A DNA stretch of 64,000 nucleotides from Porticoccaceae bacterium (lineage in GTDB: Bacteria > Pseudomonadota > Gammaproteobacteria > Pseudomonadales > Porticoccaceae), in contig NZIZ01000043.1 of NCBI GenBank assembly GCA_002691825.1, forward strand, positions 1 to 64,000, in the 5' to 3' direction. The notes under the pieces were generated by a model. The model worked only from the letters and a program-made list of their open reading frames with translations. It did not search any database and was not told the DNA's origin. This document shows positions 1 to 9,999 of the stretch, in pieces; positions within the stretch are counted from its first letter, which is position 1, and each line of letters starts with the position of its first letter. Both the position numbers and the translations under genes were made by a program.

Positions 1-1
1 G

Positions 2-2401
2 GAACGAGTAGAGAGGGCGCTCATCTCAGAAACTAGTACCTTCTTAGCGGCTGATTTGGTTCTTGAGAGCAATTCTCCGATCACAAAGGAATGGATTGAC
101 TCAGCAGAGTCGATGGGATTAAAGACCTCAAGGATGATGAGTTTTATGTCAATGGTTTACAGCGGAGATGAGATGCATTTAGCGTCTATTAAAGCTGTCG
201 ATAATGGATATCCTTTGCGTGGTGTGTTACGTCACTCAGACACAGCTTTCGTTTTAGATGGACCATCAATAATCACGGGAGGTAGTCTCAGGCGAGGCGA
301 GGCTTGGGTAGATGGACGCTTACTACCATTGTTAAATATTAAATTAGGGGATTCGATAGATTTTGGAGATGGTTCTATCAAAGTAACGCGGATCTTGGTC
401 GAGGAGCCGGACTCGGGTGGATTTTCGTCTATGACGGGTTCTCGTGTTTTAATACATGAGAATGATGTTTTTTCCGCGGGCGTTTTGATACCCGGAAGCC
501 GAGTGAAGTATCGTCTTTTGTTAGCAGCGGAAGGCGCCGATGCTACTGATCAGTTGATCGAGTATCGAAATCTAATGTCAGCAAAGCTATCAATTCACCA
601 GCGATGGATAAGTCCAGATAAAGCACAAGCTGGCATATCAGATACCATTGATAGAGCTCGTCGCTTTCTTATGTTGGCCGGCAGTATCGGTGTTGTATTG
701 GCCGGTGTGGCGTTAGCTCTGGCCAGTCATCAGTTTGCGAGGGGCGAAATACTGCAAGTTGGTTTGTATAAAACTTGGGGCATTGGCGGACTGGATATTC
801 GTAGGTTATACATAAAATATGCAATCTTAGTTGGAGTTATAGGTTCCTCTTTTGGACTTGTGGTTGGTGCAATAGTACAGGAAATTTTAATTCAGCTGAT
901 TTCTGATTTGCTACCCGTTAATTTACCGCCACCTAGTGGAAAGACGTGGACTATTGGCTTTTTTACTGGAATGCTTTGTCTGGTGGGGTTTATGATGCCT
1001 TCCCTATGGCATCTGCCCGCCCTTTCAGCTCTTACTGTGTTACGAAAGGATGTAAAGGTGAAGCTGTTGGGGTTAGCCTACCGGGGTATCATTGGTGTAA
1101 TTACCATCGGTTGTCTCCTTTGGTACTACAGTGCGAGTCTCATGGTTGCGCTCGCAATTTTTTCGGCGTTTGTTGTCATAACATTGGCTACTTTTATTTT
1201 TGGTTACTCGCTACTTTCGCTTGGGAAGTCAGTGTCGGAGAATTTTGGTAGTGTTTGGAGGTTGGCATTCGCTAATCTTTGGAGGCGTAGGGCTCAGAGT
1301 CTGCTACAGGTTATGGGATTTTCAGGCGCGATTAGTCTACTGATGGTGATGACGATCGTCAGAACCTCGTTGATCGATGAATGGCAGTGGCAACTGGCCG
1401 ACGATACGCCAAATCATTTTTTCATTAATGTAGCACCACCTGAACTTGAAGGTGTGGAATCCTTAATGGCAAGTCGTTCTCTTGAGAATGTTGGATGGTA
1501 CTCTATGATCCGTGCGAGGATTAGAGCGATTAATGGACAAGACTTAACCTCGGAGCAACGCGATAATCACGAGTCATTGCGTCGTGAGCTGAATTTAAGT
1601 TGGTCTGACACGGTTCCAGAGGGTAACAAGATAATGTCTGGGAGCTGGTGGCCAGAAGAGCCTACGAATGATGACTTAGAAGCTGATGAGACAATTCCAG
1701 TTTCAATAGAGGTCGATGTTGCCAATGAACTTGGCCTAAATCTTGGTGATTTGATTATATTTAGTGTTGGGGGATTAGAGTTCGAGGCAAGGGTGGCTAA
1801 TACTCGTAGTGTAAATTGGCAGAAAATGACTCCTAACTTTTATTTTTTATTTCCTCAGGACGCCTTACTAGAGTTTCCTCACACCAATATGACTAGTGTC
1901 CATATTCCATCCGAAGAGAAGGGAATATTGAATCAACTTTTACGAGAGTTCCCGACTCTTCAGGTTATCGAGTTAGATAAAGTAATTAAGCGAATCCGAA
2001 GTATCGTATCGCAAGTTACTCATGGCTTAGAAGTAATGACGGGTTTGATTCTCACTTGCGGTGTCTTAGTGATGGTTACATCAGTTCGACTTTCAATGTC
2101 AGAACGTTTACATGAGAGCGCAATTCTCCGCACTTTGGGAAGCTCCAGGTCAGTTATTTTAGGTATTCAGATTATCGAGTTCGCAAGCATAGGGTTGATT
2201 TCAGGTCTATTGGCCGCCCTTGGGGCCGAAACATCTCTTGCGCTCATTCAATATTTTATTTTTAACTTGCCACTAGTCCTGCATCCTGCTCTATGGATCA
2301 TAGGTCCGCTTTTCTGCATGGTTATGGTTGCAGTGCTTGGCGTTGGGTACGCTCAGAGTGCGGTGAGTGACTCTCCTCTCGATTTGTTGCGTCGCTTGTA
2401 G
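2..2401 (+). CDS. ABC transporter permease, FtsX/YbbP-like (5' end outside window)
   Basis: Long ORF with several hydrophobic blocks and two FtsX-like repeats; the frame stays open to the window edge (ERVERALISETSTFLAADLVLESNSPI...), so the TTG at 56 is not the true start. Confidence 0.85.
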   Translation, partial: ERVERALISETSTFLAADLVLESNSPITKEWIDSAESMGLKTSRMMSFMSMVYSGDEMHLASIKAVDNGYPLRGVLRHSDTAFVLDGPSIITGGSLRRGEAWVDGRLLPLLNIKLGDSIDFGDGSIKVTRILVEEPDSGGFSSMTGSRVLIHENDVFSAGVLIPGSRVKYRLLLAAEGADATDQLIEYRNLMSAKLSIHQRWISPDKAQAGISDTIDRARRFLMLAGSIGVVLAGVALALASHQFARGEILQVGLYKTWGIGGLDIRRLYIKYAILVGVIGSSFGLVVGAIVQEILIQLISDLLPVNLPPPSGKTWTIGFFTGMLCLVGFMMPSLWHLPALSALTVLRKDVKVKLLGLAYRGIIGVITIGCLLWYYSASLMVALAIFSAFVVITLATFIFGYSLLSLGKSVSENFGSVWRLAFANLWRRRAQSLLQVMGFSGAISLLMVMTIVRTSLIDEWQWQLADDTPNHFFINVAPPELEGVESLMASRSLENVGWYSMIRARIRAINGQDLTSEQRDNHESLRRELNLSWSDTVPEGNKIMSGSWWPEEPTNDDLEADETIPVSIEVDVANELGLNLGDLIIFSVGGLEFEARVANTRSVNWQKMTPNFYFLFPQDALLEFPHTNMTSVHIPSEEKGILNQLLREFPTLQVIELDKVIKRIRSIVSQVTHGLEVMTGLILTCGVLVMVTSVRLSMSERLHESAILRTLGSSRSVILGIQIIEFASIGLISGLLAALGAETSLALIQYFIFNLPLVLHPALWIIGPLFCMVMVAVLGVGYAQSAVSDSPLDLLRRL

Positions 2402-2535
2402 CGATATAAATGCCACGCACTATAAAAGAGCAATAACTTGATTAGATAAGTTATTAAGTTGCAATATCAGTGCAGTTCTCCGAGCCTCCATCGGCGAATT
2501 AGTTGCCAGCCCCTTGTTTGCAGGGCATTTTTTTT

Positions 2536-2551
2536 TGGCATGCTTAATGCA
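2536..2551 (+). promoter_or_regulatory. Sigma-54 (-24/-12) promoter motif upstream of the urea operon
   Basis: TGGCATGCTTAATGCA matches TGGCAYRNNNNTTGCA except one base; GG-N10-GC spacing is exact; located about 280 bp upstream of urtA. Confidence 0.65.
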
Positions 2552-2829
2552 AATCAACTAATGCAATTCTATTACGACGCATCAGTCACTGTACTCGCTA
2601 AGGTGGTGTGCACTTGAGATTTAGGGTGAGTTGTTCCATTAAAAGTAGGTTGGAATGGATCGGTCACCTTCGCATAAATCTAGTGGCTTATTTCTGTGTT
2701 GAGATACTGCTAGTGATATTGGAACTGTGTAAAAAGCGCGTTTATATGCATCCTGGGGAGAGCATTAACGGCTGGAATTGTATTGAGTATTAAGAATTGG
2801 TCCAAATATTATTCATCTGAGGAGTTATT

Positions 2830-4119
2830 ATGAAACTAAGGCGACATGTTGGTTCGTTGTTTGTTGTGTTATTTTTTGGTTTTGGAGTTCCGGTTTACGC
2901 TGATGGTCACGGAACTATAAAGGTAGGGGTACTTCACTCACTTTCTGGGACTATGGCGATATCTGAGACAACTTTGAAGGATACCGTGCTAATGATGGTG
3001 GAAAAGCAGAACGAGGCTGGTGGATTATTGGGTAAGAAACTAGAGGCTGTTGTTGTGGATCCTGCGTCCAATTGGCCGCTTTTTGCTGAAAAAACCCGGG
3101 AGTTGCTCACTAAAGAAAAGGTGGATGTAATTTTTGGGTGTTGGACGTCTGTGTCTCGGAAGTCTGTCTTGCCAGTTATTGAGGAATTAAATGGACTTTT
3201 ATTTTACCCAGTCCAGTACGAGGGAGAAGAATCTTCTAAAAATGTTTTTTACACGGGCGCCGCACCCAATCAACAGGCGGTACCTGCAGTTGATTACTTC
3301 ATGAATGACATCGGGGTAGAGCGTTGGGTGCTTGCGGGGACTGACTATGTTTACCCGAGGACCACTAACAAGATTCTTGAGGCTTACCTTAAGGCCAGCG
3401 GGGTTTCAGACGACGATATCATGATAAACTATACGCCCTTCGGTCATTCAGATTGGCAGGGGATTGTTTCCGATATAAAGAAGTTTGGTAGCGCGGGTAA
3501 GAAGACTGGCGTCGTTTCAACGATTAATGGAGACGCCAATGTGCCATTTTATAAGGAACTAGGAAATCAAGGGATCTCGGCCGAGGACATACCTGTAGTT
3601 GCTTTCTCAGTTGGAGAAGAAGAACTGTCGGGCTTAGATACAAAGCCGTTAGTAGGACACTTAGCGGCTTGGAACTATTTCCAAAGCGTTGAGAGTTCTG
3701 AGAATGACGAATTCATCTCCGACTGGAAAACGTTCATCAAAGATGATAAGCGGGTTACTAATGACCCAATGGAAGCAACTTACATTGGATTTAAAATGTG
3801 GGCGCAGGCCGTCGAGAAAGCAGGGACAACTGATGTTGATGAAGTAGAGCAGGCTATGCTAGGAATTACTACGCCAAATTTGACAGGAGGTGTTGCGGTA
3901 ATGAACACGAATCATCATCTTTCTAAACCAGTTTTGATTGGCGAAATACAGGAAGACGGCCAAATCGAAACTGTGTGGGAGACTTTTGGCACTGTAATTG
4001 GCGACGCTTGGTCAGATTACTTACCTGCATCAAGTAAACTTATCGCAGACTGGACCGACCCGGTGAAATGTGGGAATTTCAACATTGAAACGGGAGAATG
4101 TTCGGGCCAAAATTTCTAA
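2830..4119 (+). CDS. urtA: Urea ABC transporter substrate-binding protein
   Basis: 429 aa with signal peptide; IKVGVLHSLSGTMAISETTLKDTVLM... typical of UrtA; first gene of urtABCDE; SD GAGGAG before ATG. Confidence 0.95.
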   Translation: MKLRRHVGSLFVVLFFGFGVPVYADGHGTIKVGVLHSLSGTMAISETTLKDTVLMMVEKQNEAGGLLGKKLEAVVVDPASNWPLFAEKTRELLTKEKVDVIFGCWTSVSRKSVLPVIEELNGLLFYPVQYEGEESSKNVFYTGAAPNQQAVPAVDYFMNDIGVERWVLAGTDYVYPRTTNKILEAYLKASGVSDDDIMINYTPFGHSDWQGIVSDIKKFGSAGKKTGVVSTINGDANVPFYKELGNQGISAEDIPVVAFSVGEEELSGLDTKPLVGHLAAWNYFQSVESSENDEFISDWKTFIKDDKRVTNDPMEATYIGFKMWAQAVEKAGTTDVDEVEQAMLGITTPNLTGGVAVMNTNHHLSKPVLIGEIQEDGQIETVWETFGTVIGDAWSDYLPASSKLIADWTDPVKCGNFNIETGECSGQNF

Positions 4120-4146
4120 GCAATAGCGGAGATTGTCAAATTATTA

Positions 4147-4175
4147 TGAGAGGCCGAGAGGCCTCTCAGTTTTTT
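4147..4175 (+). terminator. Rho-independent terminator/attenuator-like hairpin between urtA and urtB
   Basis: TGAGAGGC-CGAGAG-GCCTCTCA (8-bp perfect stem) followed by GTTTTTT. Confidence 0.8.
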
Positions 4176-4215
4176 AGGCCTTTATTAATTAGAAATATGA
4201 AGTTTTGGTAGATAT

Positions 4216-5847
4216 ATGAATCATCCATGGCGTAACAGTTCAAGACTAATCACTTTCCTTGTTATTTATGTGTTCGCGAGTTTGTGCTTGGCCGATGAGG
4301 AATTTAACGTGAACGTGAAGCAACTAGCCGGAGCGAAATTACGTGCCCTACCAGTTATTGTTGCTAAACTAGAGTCCAGCGGTGAACGAGCGCTCCCGTT
4401 GCTTCGTGCCATGCTAGACGGAGCTCTTTACTACCGGAAAAGTGATAAACGCATAGTGGCAGCATATCGCACCGGAACCGGTGATTTTCGACTTGATGAT
4501 TTGTTACAAGGTCTTGACTTAAAAGTTGCCTCCAAGCGGGAAATAAAAAAAATTGTTGTCAATAACCGGCTCAGAGGACAAATTCGCAAAATCATTGCTC
4601 GTATTACGCTTACCAGCAAAGAGCGTGTTGTTAGAGAGCTCGCTGTCGATAACATGCTAAATGATTTGAACAAAGCAAATATTGCATTATTGAGAGCGGT
4701 CAGACAAAGCGAAAAAGATGGTGACATTCTTTCGAAGTTAGATATGGCTATTGCCCTTGACGATTTAAAGCACAACGATTCTAGACAAATTAGGCTTGCT
4801 GCCATCGATATTATCGATGGCAGGCTTCAGCCGGTTGTTCTTAATACTCTAAATTCGCTCTTAGATATGGATGCCGAGGGAACACCCGTCGAAAACGACG
4901 AAGAGGTTCGTAAGAGAGCACTTGCGGCAAGAGAATTCATTGAACTAAAGATCTCATTTTATGAAGTTTTGCAACGAATTTTCTATGGGCTCAGTCTAGG
5001 TTCAATTCTGCTCCTTATCGCTACCGGGCTCGCAATAACTTTTGGAGTGATGGGCGTAATCAATATGGCGCATGGCGAATTGATAATGCTAGGTGCCTAC
5101 ACAGCATATGTGGTGCAGTTGTTGCTCCCAGGTAGTATCGAATACTCGATTTTAGTTGCAATACCCCTAGCTTTTACTGTCTCGGGACTCTGCGGTATTC
5201 TGATCGAAAGATATGTGATTCGGTATTTACGGGGACGCCCGTTAGAGACTCTATTAGCTACTTTTGGAATAAGTTTGATTTTGCAACAAACTGTGCGTAG
5301 TGTTTTCTCGCCACTCAATCGACAGGTAATTAGTCCTAGTTGGTTAAGCGGCTCGTTGGAAATTAATCCAGTTTTTTCGTTAACGTATAATCGACTCTAT
5401 ATCCTTGCGTTCGCGATAATTGTACTGTTGTGCCTCCAGTTAGTCCTTAAAAAAACAAAACTTGGTCTTCAGGTGCGAGCGGTGTCTCAGAATCGTGCTA
5501 TGGCAAGGTCGATGGGCGTCAGGACGGAGAGAGTTGATGCGTTGACCTTTGGTCTTGGCGCAGGGGTTGCTGGTGTCGCTGGTGTGGCGTTGAGTCAACT
5601 CACGAATGTGGGTCCAAACCTCGGGCAAGCATATATTGTTGATTCGTTTATGGTGGTCGTATTTGGAGGTGTTGGTAATCTATGGGGAACGATGGTAGGC
5701 GGTTTTACGCTAGGTATTGCAAATAAATTTCTGGAGCCAATGACCGGTCCAGTCTTGGCGAATATTTTTGTTCTCATTTTCATTATCTTGTTCATCCAAA
5801 AGCGGCCTAGCGGTTTGTTTCCTCAGAGAGGAAGGGCAACGGAATGA
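4216..5847 (+). CDS. urtB: Urea ABC transporter permease UrtB
   Basis: 543 aa; N-terminal periplasmic-type domain followed by LIV-H-like permease domain (GVMGVINMAHGELIMLGAYTAY). Confidence 0.93.
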   Translation: MNHPWRNSSRLITFLVIYVFASLCLADEEFNVNVKQLAGAKLRALPVIVAKLESSGERALPLLRAMLDGALYYRKSDKRIVAAYRTGTGDFRLDDLLQGLDLKVASKREIKKIVVNNRLRGQIRKIIARITLTSKERVVRELAVDNMLNDLNKANIALLRAVRQSEKDGDILSKLDMAIALDDLKHNDSRQIRLAAIDIIDGRLQPVVLNTLNSLLDMDAEGTPVENDEEVRKRALAAREFIELKISFYEVLQRIFYGLSLGSILLLIATGLAITFGVMGVINMAHGELIMLGAYTAYVVQLLLPGSIEYSILVAIPLAFTVSGLCGILIERYVIRYLRGRPLETLLATFGISLILQQTVRSVFSPLNRQVISPSWLSGSLEINPVFSLTYNRLYILAFAIIVLLCLQLVLKKTKLGLQVRAVSQNRAMARSMGVRTERVDALTFGLGAGVAGVAGVALSQLTNVGPNLGQAYIVDSFMVVVFGGVGNLWGTMVGGFTLGIANKFLEPMTGPVLANIFVLIFIILFIQKRPSGLFPQRGRATE

Positions 5848-6959
5848 TGCACCATAACCGTGAGGTAGCTCGAGGGGATAATTTCCAAAAAAACGGTCGG
5901 ATTTTTTTAATTGTTCTTTTTGGGGTGACTATCTATGCGTCTTTTTGTAACCTACTTGTTCCGGATGATTCAATCTTTCATGTAAGTACATACACAATAA
6001 CGCTACTCGGAAAGTATTTATGTTTTGCGTTACTAGCGCTTTCGGTAGATGTTGTTTGGGGGTATTGCGGAATATTGAGTCTCGGACACGGAGCTTTTTT
6101 TGCTCTGGGCGGATACACCATGGGAATGTATCTAATGCGACAAATTGGGGAGCGCGGTGTTTATGGTCATCCGATCTTGCCTGATTTCATGGTGTTTCTA
6201 AACTGGAAAGAGCTTCCATGGTTCTGGTACGGCTTCGATAGCTTTGGATTTGCAATGCTGATGACCTTGGTTGTGCCCTCAGTTTTAGCGTTTGCTTTCG
6301 GTTGGCTCGCATTCCGATCTCGGGTCACAGGAGTGTACTTATCGATCATAACGCAAGCAATGACTTATGCATTGATGCTGGCTTTCTTTCGCAATGAAAT
6401 GGGATTTGGGGGAAACAATGGACTCACCGATTTCAAAGATATACTAGGGTTTGACCTTCAGTCGGACAAGACGAGGGTTGCCCTTTTTTGTTTGTCAGCA
6501 GTTATGCTTGCCATGGCCTATCTCTTAAGCCAGTTAATCATGCAATCTCGTTATGGGAGGGTGGTGCTAGCAATTAGGGATGCTGAATCCAGAACTAGAT
6601 CTATTGGTTTTAAGACCGAAAATTATAAAGTCTCCTTATTCGTATACTCAGCGGCTCTTGCTGCAATTGCTGGTGCGCTTTATGTGCCTCAGGTAGGAAT
6701 TATTAACCCGGGTGAATTTTCTCCGTTGAATTCAATAGAAATTGTTGTGTGGGTCTCTGTTGGTGGACGCGCCACTTTATATGGGGCAGTAGCAGGTGCG
6801 GTTCTGGTGAACTATGCGAAGACGAAATTCACAGCGGAGTTTCCAGATGAATGGCTATTTGCATTAGGAGCACTTTTCGTTGGAACAACGATTCTTTTGC
6901 CTAAAGGCTTAATAGGTTTTTTCGATGGCAAAAAATGGCGCAGCGTTAGGCGGGGGTAG
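5844..6959 (+). CDS. urtC: Urea ABC transporter permease UrtC
   Basis: LIV-M-like permease; ATGA-type overlap with urtB; operon position. Confidence 0.93.
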   Translation: MMHHNREVARGDNFQKNGRIFLIVLFGVTIYASFCNLLVPDDSIFHVSTYTITLLGKYLCFALLALSVDVVWGYCGILSLGHGAFFALGGYTMGMYLMRQIGERGVYGHPILPDFMVFLNWKELPWFWYGFDSFGFAMLMTLVVPSVLAFAFGWLAFRSRVTGVYLSIITQAMTYALMLAFFRNEMGFGGNNGLTDFKDILGFDLQSDKTRVALFCLSAVMLAMAYLLSQLIMQSRYGRVVLAIRDAESRTRSIGFKTENYKVSLFVYSAALAAIAGALYVPQVGIINPGEFSPLNSIEIVVWVSVGGRATLYGAVAGAVLVNYAKTKFTAEFPDEWLFALGALFVGTTILLPKGLIGFFDGKKWRSVRRG

Positions 6960-6971
6960 AGAAAAGCTAAC

Positions 6972-7814
6972 ATGATCATTTCTCGCGGATCCGGAATAAA
7001 GCAATTGAGTCGATCGGTGTCTACGTTCAGCTCCTCGGGCAAGAACAGAAATGAAATGGTGGATATATCCCATAACGTGATCTTATACGTGGAGTCTCTG
7101 TCTGTAAGCTTCGATGGTTTCAAGGCGCTTAATGATTTAAATTTATATATAAATAACGGTGAACTTCGATGCTTGATTGGAGCAAATGGGGCCGGTAAAA
7201 CTACTCTAATGGACGTGATAACAGGAAAAACTCGTCCAGATAACGGCAATGTTTTTTTTGGTCAAACTATTGATCTTTTAGACAAGACAGAGACTGAAAT
7301 AGCGCAATTGGGAATTGGGAGAAAATTTCAAAAACCGACTGTATTTGAGAATCAAACAGTGTCGTCTAACCTCGAACTGGCGATGAAAGGCGACAAAGGT
7401 ATCTTGCATACTTTATTCTCTAAGTTAAATTCGTCCGATTTGGATTGGATAAGAGAGGTTATGAGAATTATTGGACTAGAATCAAAAGAGAATTTGTTAG
7501 CCGGTTCATTATCACATGGGCAAAAGCAGTGGCTTGAGATAGGTATGTTACTTATTGCAGATCCTCGATTAATGCTTATTGATGAACCTGTAGCGGGAAT
7601 GACGGCCAATGAGACCGAGCGGACAGCAGAGTTGCTTACTTCACTCGCGGGCGATCGGACTGTAGTTGTTGTTGAACATGATATGGACTTTGTGAGAAGC
7701 ATTGCGCGTTCAGTCACCGTATTGCATCAAGGCTCGGTTATAGCTGAGGGCAGCATGGCGGATATCCAGAATAATCCGGCAGTAGTTGAGGTGTATTTAG
7801 GTGAAGAGCAGTGA
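6972..7814 (+). CDS. urtD: Urea ABC transporter ATP-binding protein UrtD
   Basis: Walker A GANGAGKTTL, signature LSHGQKQWLEIGMLL, Walker B LMLIDEPVAGM; the N-terminal extension may be non-native (internal ATG near 7054). Confidence 0.92.
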   Translation: MIISRGSGIKQLSRSVSTFSSSGKNRNEMVDISHNVILYVESLSVSFDGFKALNDLNLYINNGELRCLIGANGAGKTTLMDVITGKTRPDNGNVFFGQTIDLLDKTETEIAQLGIGRKFQKPTVFENQTVSSNLELAMKGDKGILHTLFSKLNSSDLDWIREVMRIIGLESKENLLAGSLSHGQKQWLEIGMLLIADPRLMLIDEPVAGMTANETERTAELLTSLAGDRTVVVVEHDMDFVRSIARSVTVLHQGSVIAEGSMADIQNNPAVVEVYLGEEQ

Positions 7815-8506
7815 TCGCTTTGCATGGTATTAATCAACATTATGGGGGAACACAGATTCTTTGGGATCTAGATTTAGAGATTAGAGAGGGGTCATGCGTT
7901 TGCGTAATTGGACGCAATGGTGTCGGGAAGACTACTTTGTTAAAGTGTTTGATGGGGCTGTTACCATTAAGTTCGGGAAAAATCAGTGTTTCTGATATAG
8001 ATTTTTCTGAGGAACCCGCTGATAAGCGAGCTCGTGAGGGAATCGGCTATGTACCACAAGGGCGTGAGATTTTTCCATTATTAACAGTTGAAGAGAATTT
8101 ACGGATTGGATTAGGAGCAAGAGCGGACAACGTTTCAGTTATCCCCGAAAAGATATTTGAACTTTTTCCTGTATTGCATGAAATGCTAATGCGCAGGGGT
8201 GGTGATCTCTCAGGAGGTCAGCAACAACAACTTGCCATCGCACGAGCTCTGGTGATTGATCCTAAGATTCTCATCTTAGATGAGCCAAATGAAGGTATAC
8301 AACCGAATATAGTTGCTGAAATTGGTAGAGTCATAACATATTTGAATAAGACAGAAGGGATAACAGTCCTTCTCGTAGAGCAGAAAATCGCTTTTGCGAG
8401 AAAAGTCAGTAAAGAGTTCCGTTTGATGGAAAAAGGTCGGATTGTAGCATCGGGTCTGATGAATGAGCTAAGTGATGGTTTGATCTCAAAACACTTGGCG
8501 GTATAG
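7811..8506 (+). CDS. urtE: Urea ABC transporter ATP-binding protein UrtE
   Basis: Walker A GRNGVGKTTL, LSGGQQQQLAIARAL, ILILDEPNEGIQPNI. Confidence 0.93.
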   Translation: MIALHGINQHYGGTQILWDLDLEIREGSCVCVIGRNGVGKTTLLKCLMGLLPLSSGKISVSDIDFSEEPADKRAREGIGYVPQGREIFPLLTVEENLRIGLGARADNVSVIPEKIFELFPVLHEMLMRRGGDLSGGQQQQLAIARALVIDPKILILDEPNEGIQPNIVAEIGRVITYLNKTEGITVLLVEQKIAFARKVSKEFRLMEKGRIVASGLMNELSDGLISKHLAV

Positions 8507-8546
8507 ATTAATGTAAAATTTTGTAATTAAAGGGAGGACTTTAGAA

Positions 8547-8801
8547 GTGACTTATAAAAATCTTGTCAAGTCGATATTTTTGGTAGTAGCTTTGTTGGGT
8601 AGTGGAACAGGACTAACTCACGACGGAATTCACTCATGGGATAAGGTCGCCGCTAGCGCCCATTTTATTTTCAATTTTGTGCACATGAGCGAGATTTTCA
8701 TTTTTGGTATCACTTTTATTTGGATAGCCCTGATGTATAGAAAGATACAGCAACGGCTGTTTAAGTACTTCAAAGTAGATCAATTTTTGTATGTTGACTG
8801 A
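8547..8801 (+). CDS. Small membrane protein of unknown function inside the urea operon
   Basis: 84 aa, GTG start, preceded by AGGGAGGA; signal-like N-terminus, His-containing segment HDGIHSWDKVAASAHFIFNFVHMSE, then a TM helix; overlaps ureD start. Confidence 0.65.
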   Translation: MTYKNLVKSIFLVVALLGSGTGLTHDGIHSWDKVAASAHFIFNFVHMSEIFIFGITFIWIALMYRKIQQRLFKYFKVDQFLYVD

Positions 8802-9666
8802 GGTCGAAAGCCGTTCCACAGATGGCTCAAAAACTTGGCCAGCATTTTTAGGGCTTACTTTCGACAAGCCTGGTGGCAAGACTCGTTTGATCAAAAGTGT
8901 GCATAATGGTCCGCTCTACGTGCAGAAGTTGTTTTACCCGGAGGGTTTAGAGCATGCACATGTTTATCTTTTACATCCTCCGGGTGGGCTTGTCTCTGGT
9001 GATTATCTTAAAATAAGTATTGATGTTGGAGAAAATGCGGGGGTCTTTTTAACCACACCCGGTGCCTCTCGGATATACAAAGCTCGCAAGGACAATTCAG
9101 TTCAGCGACTAGAGTTCGACTTGAAAATTGGCGCTAATGCCTTAGTAGAGTGGTTTCCATTAGAAACTATAGTGTTCAGCGGAGCGTGTTCGCGAATTTC
9201 AACTAAAATAAATTTGTCAGAAGGGAGTCGCTTCGCGGGTTGGGATATATGCTCACTTGGCATGCCTGCCTCTTTTTCTGGTTTTGACCTCGGAAGTTTT
9301 GATCAGAAATATGTTCTCCAGCAAGATGGTATGCCTGTTTATGTGGATAGACTCGAGTTATGCGAGCACGAGAAATCACTTATCTCAAAGTCTGCGGGCC
9401 TGCAAGGCTTTATGGTATCGGGATTTCTTATACTGGGACCTTTTGTGAGCAGCACGGAGTCTACAATATCAAGGATGCGTGGGATTGATTTTATGGCAAA
9501 CTCTCCCCATCTAACATCGATTACGCGAGTTGGAAATTTCCTAATCGGACGTTACCTTGGAAACAGTGCAGAGCATGCTAAAAAAATATTTGTGAACTGG
9601 TGGAAGTTAGCAAGGCCAATTTTAATGCAACGTGAATTTTGTGAACCGAGAATTTGGCTAACTTAA
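8791..9666 (+). CDS. ureD: Urease accessory protein UreD/UreH
   Basis: LLHPPGGLVSGDYLKISIDVGENAGVFLTTPGASRIYK is the UreD hallmark. Confidence 0.93.
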   Translation: MLTEVESRSTDGSKTWPAFLGLTFDKPGGKTRLIKSVHNGPLYVQKLFYPEGLEHAHVYLLHPPGGLVSGDYLKISIDVGENAGVFLTTPGASRIYKARKDNSVQRLEFDLKIGANALVEWFPLETIVFSGACSRISTKINLSEGSRFAGWDICSLGMPASFSGFDLGSFDQKYVLQQDGMPVYVDRLELCEHEKSLISKSAGLQGFMVSGFLILGPFVSSTESTISRMRGIDFMANSPHLTSITRVGNFLIGRYLGNSAEHAKKIFVNWWKLARPILMQREFCEPRIWLT

Positions 9667-9691
9667 ATATCCTATAAGGAGTTAGACTATT

Positions 9692-9994
9692 ATGGAATTA
9701 CTGCCTAGAGAAAAGGACAAATTAATCACCTTTACCGCGGCCCTTCTCGCCGAAAGACGACTTGGTAGAGGACTAAAACTTAACTATCCCGAGGCTGTTG
9801 CTTATATTTCTATGGCAATTGTTGAAGGAGCGAGGGATGGGAAGTCCGTCGCTCAGTTAATGAGCGACGGGAAGAATATTTTAAGAAGTGAGCAGGTGAT
9901 GGATGGTGTAGCGGAACTTGTCTCAGAAGTTCAAGTAGAAGCTACATTTCCGGATGGCACAAAGTTGGTGACGGTGCATGATCCTATAAATTAG
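9692..9994 (+). CDS. ureA: Urease gamma subunit
   Basis: [40 protein letters not shown]... Confidence 0.97.
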   Translation: MELLPREKDKLITFTAALLAERRLGRGLKLNYPEAVAYISMAIVEGARDGKSVAQLMSDGKNILRSEQVMDGVAELVSEVQVEATFPDGTKLVTVHDPIN

Positions 9995-9999
9995 AATCG

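Noticed and set aside
2493-2538. Rho-independent terminator after the FtsX-like permease
   Set aside because: The stem GCCC/GGGC before a T run is only about 4 bp with a 10-nt loop; too weak to call, and the T run abuts the sigma-54 motif.
2608-2793. 61-aa ORF in the urtA leader
   Set aside because: Composition not protein-like, no clear SD, no recognisable family; more likely an untranslated leader.
4431-4805. 124-aa antisense ORF inside urtB
   Set aside because: Overlaps a confident CDS and has no family signature.
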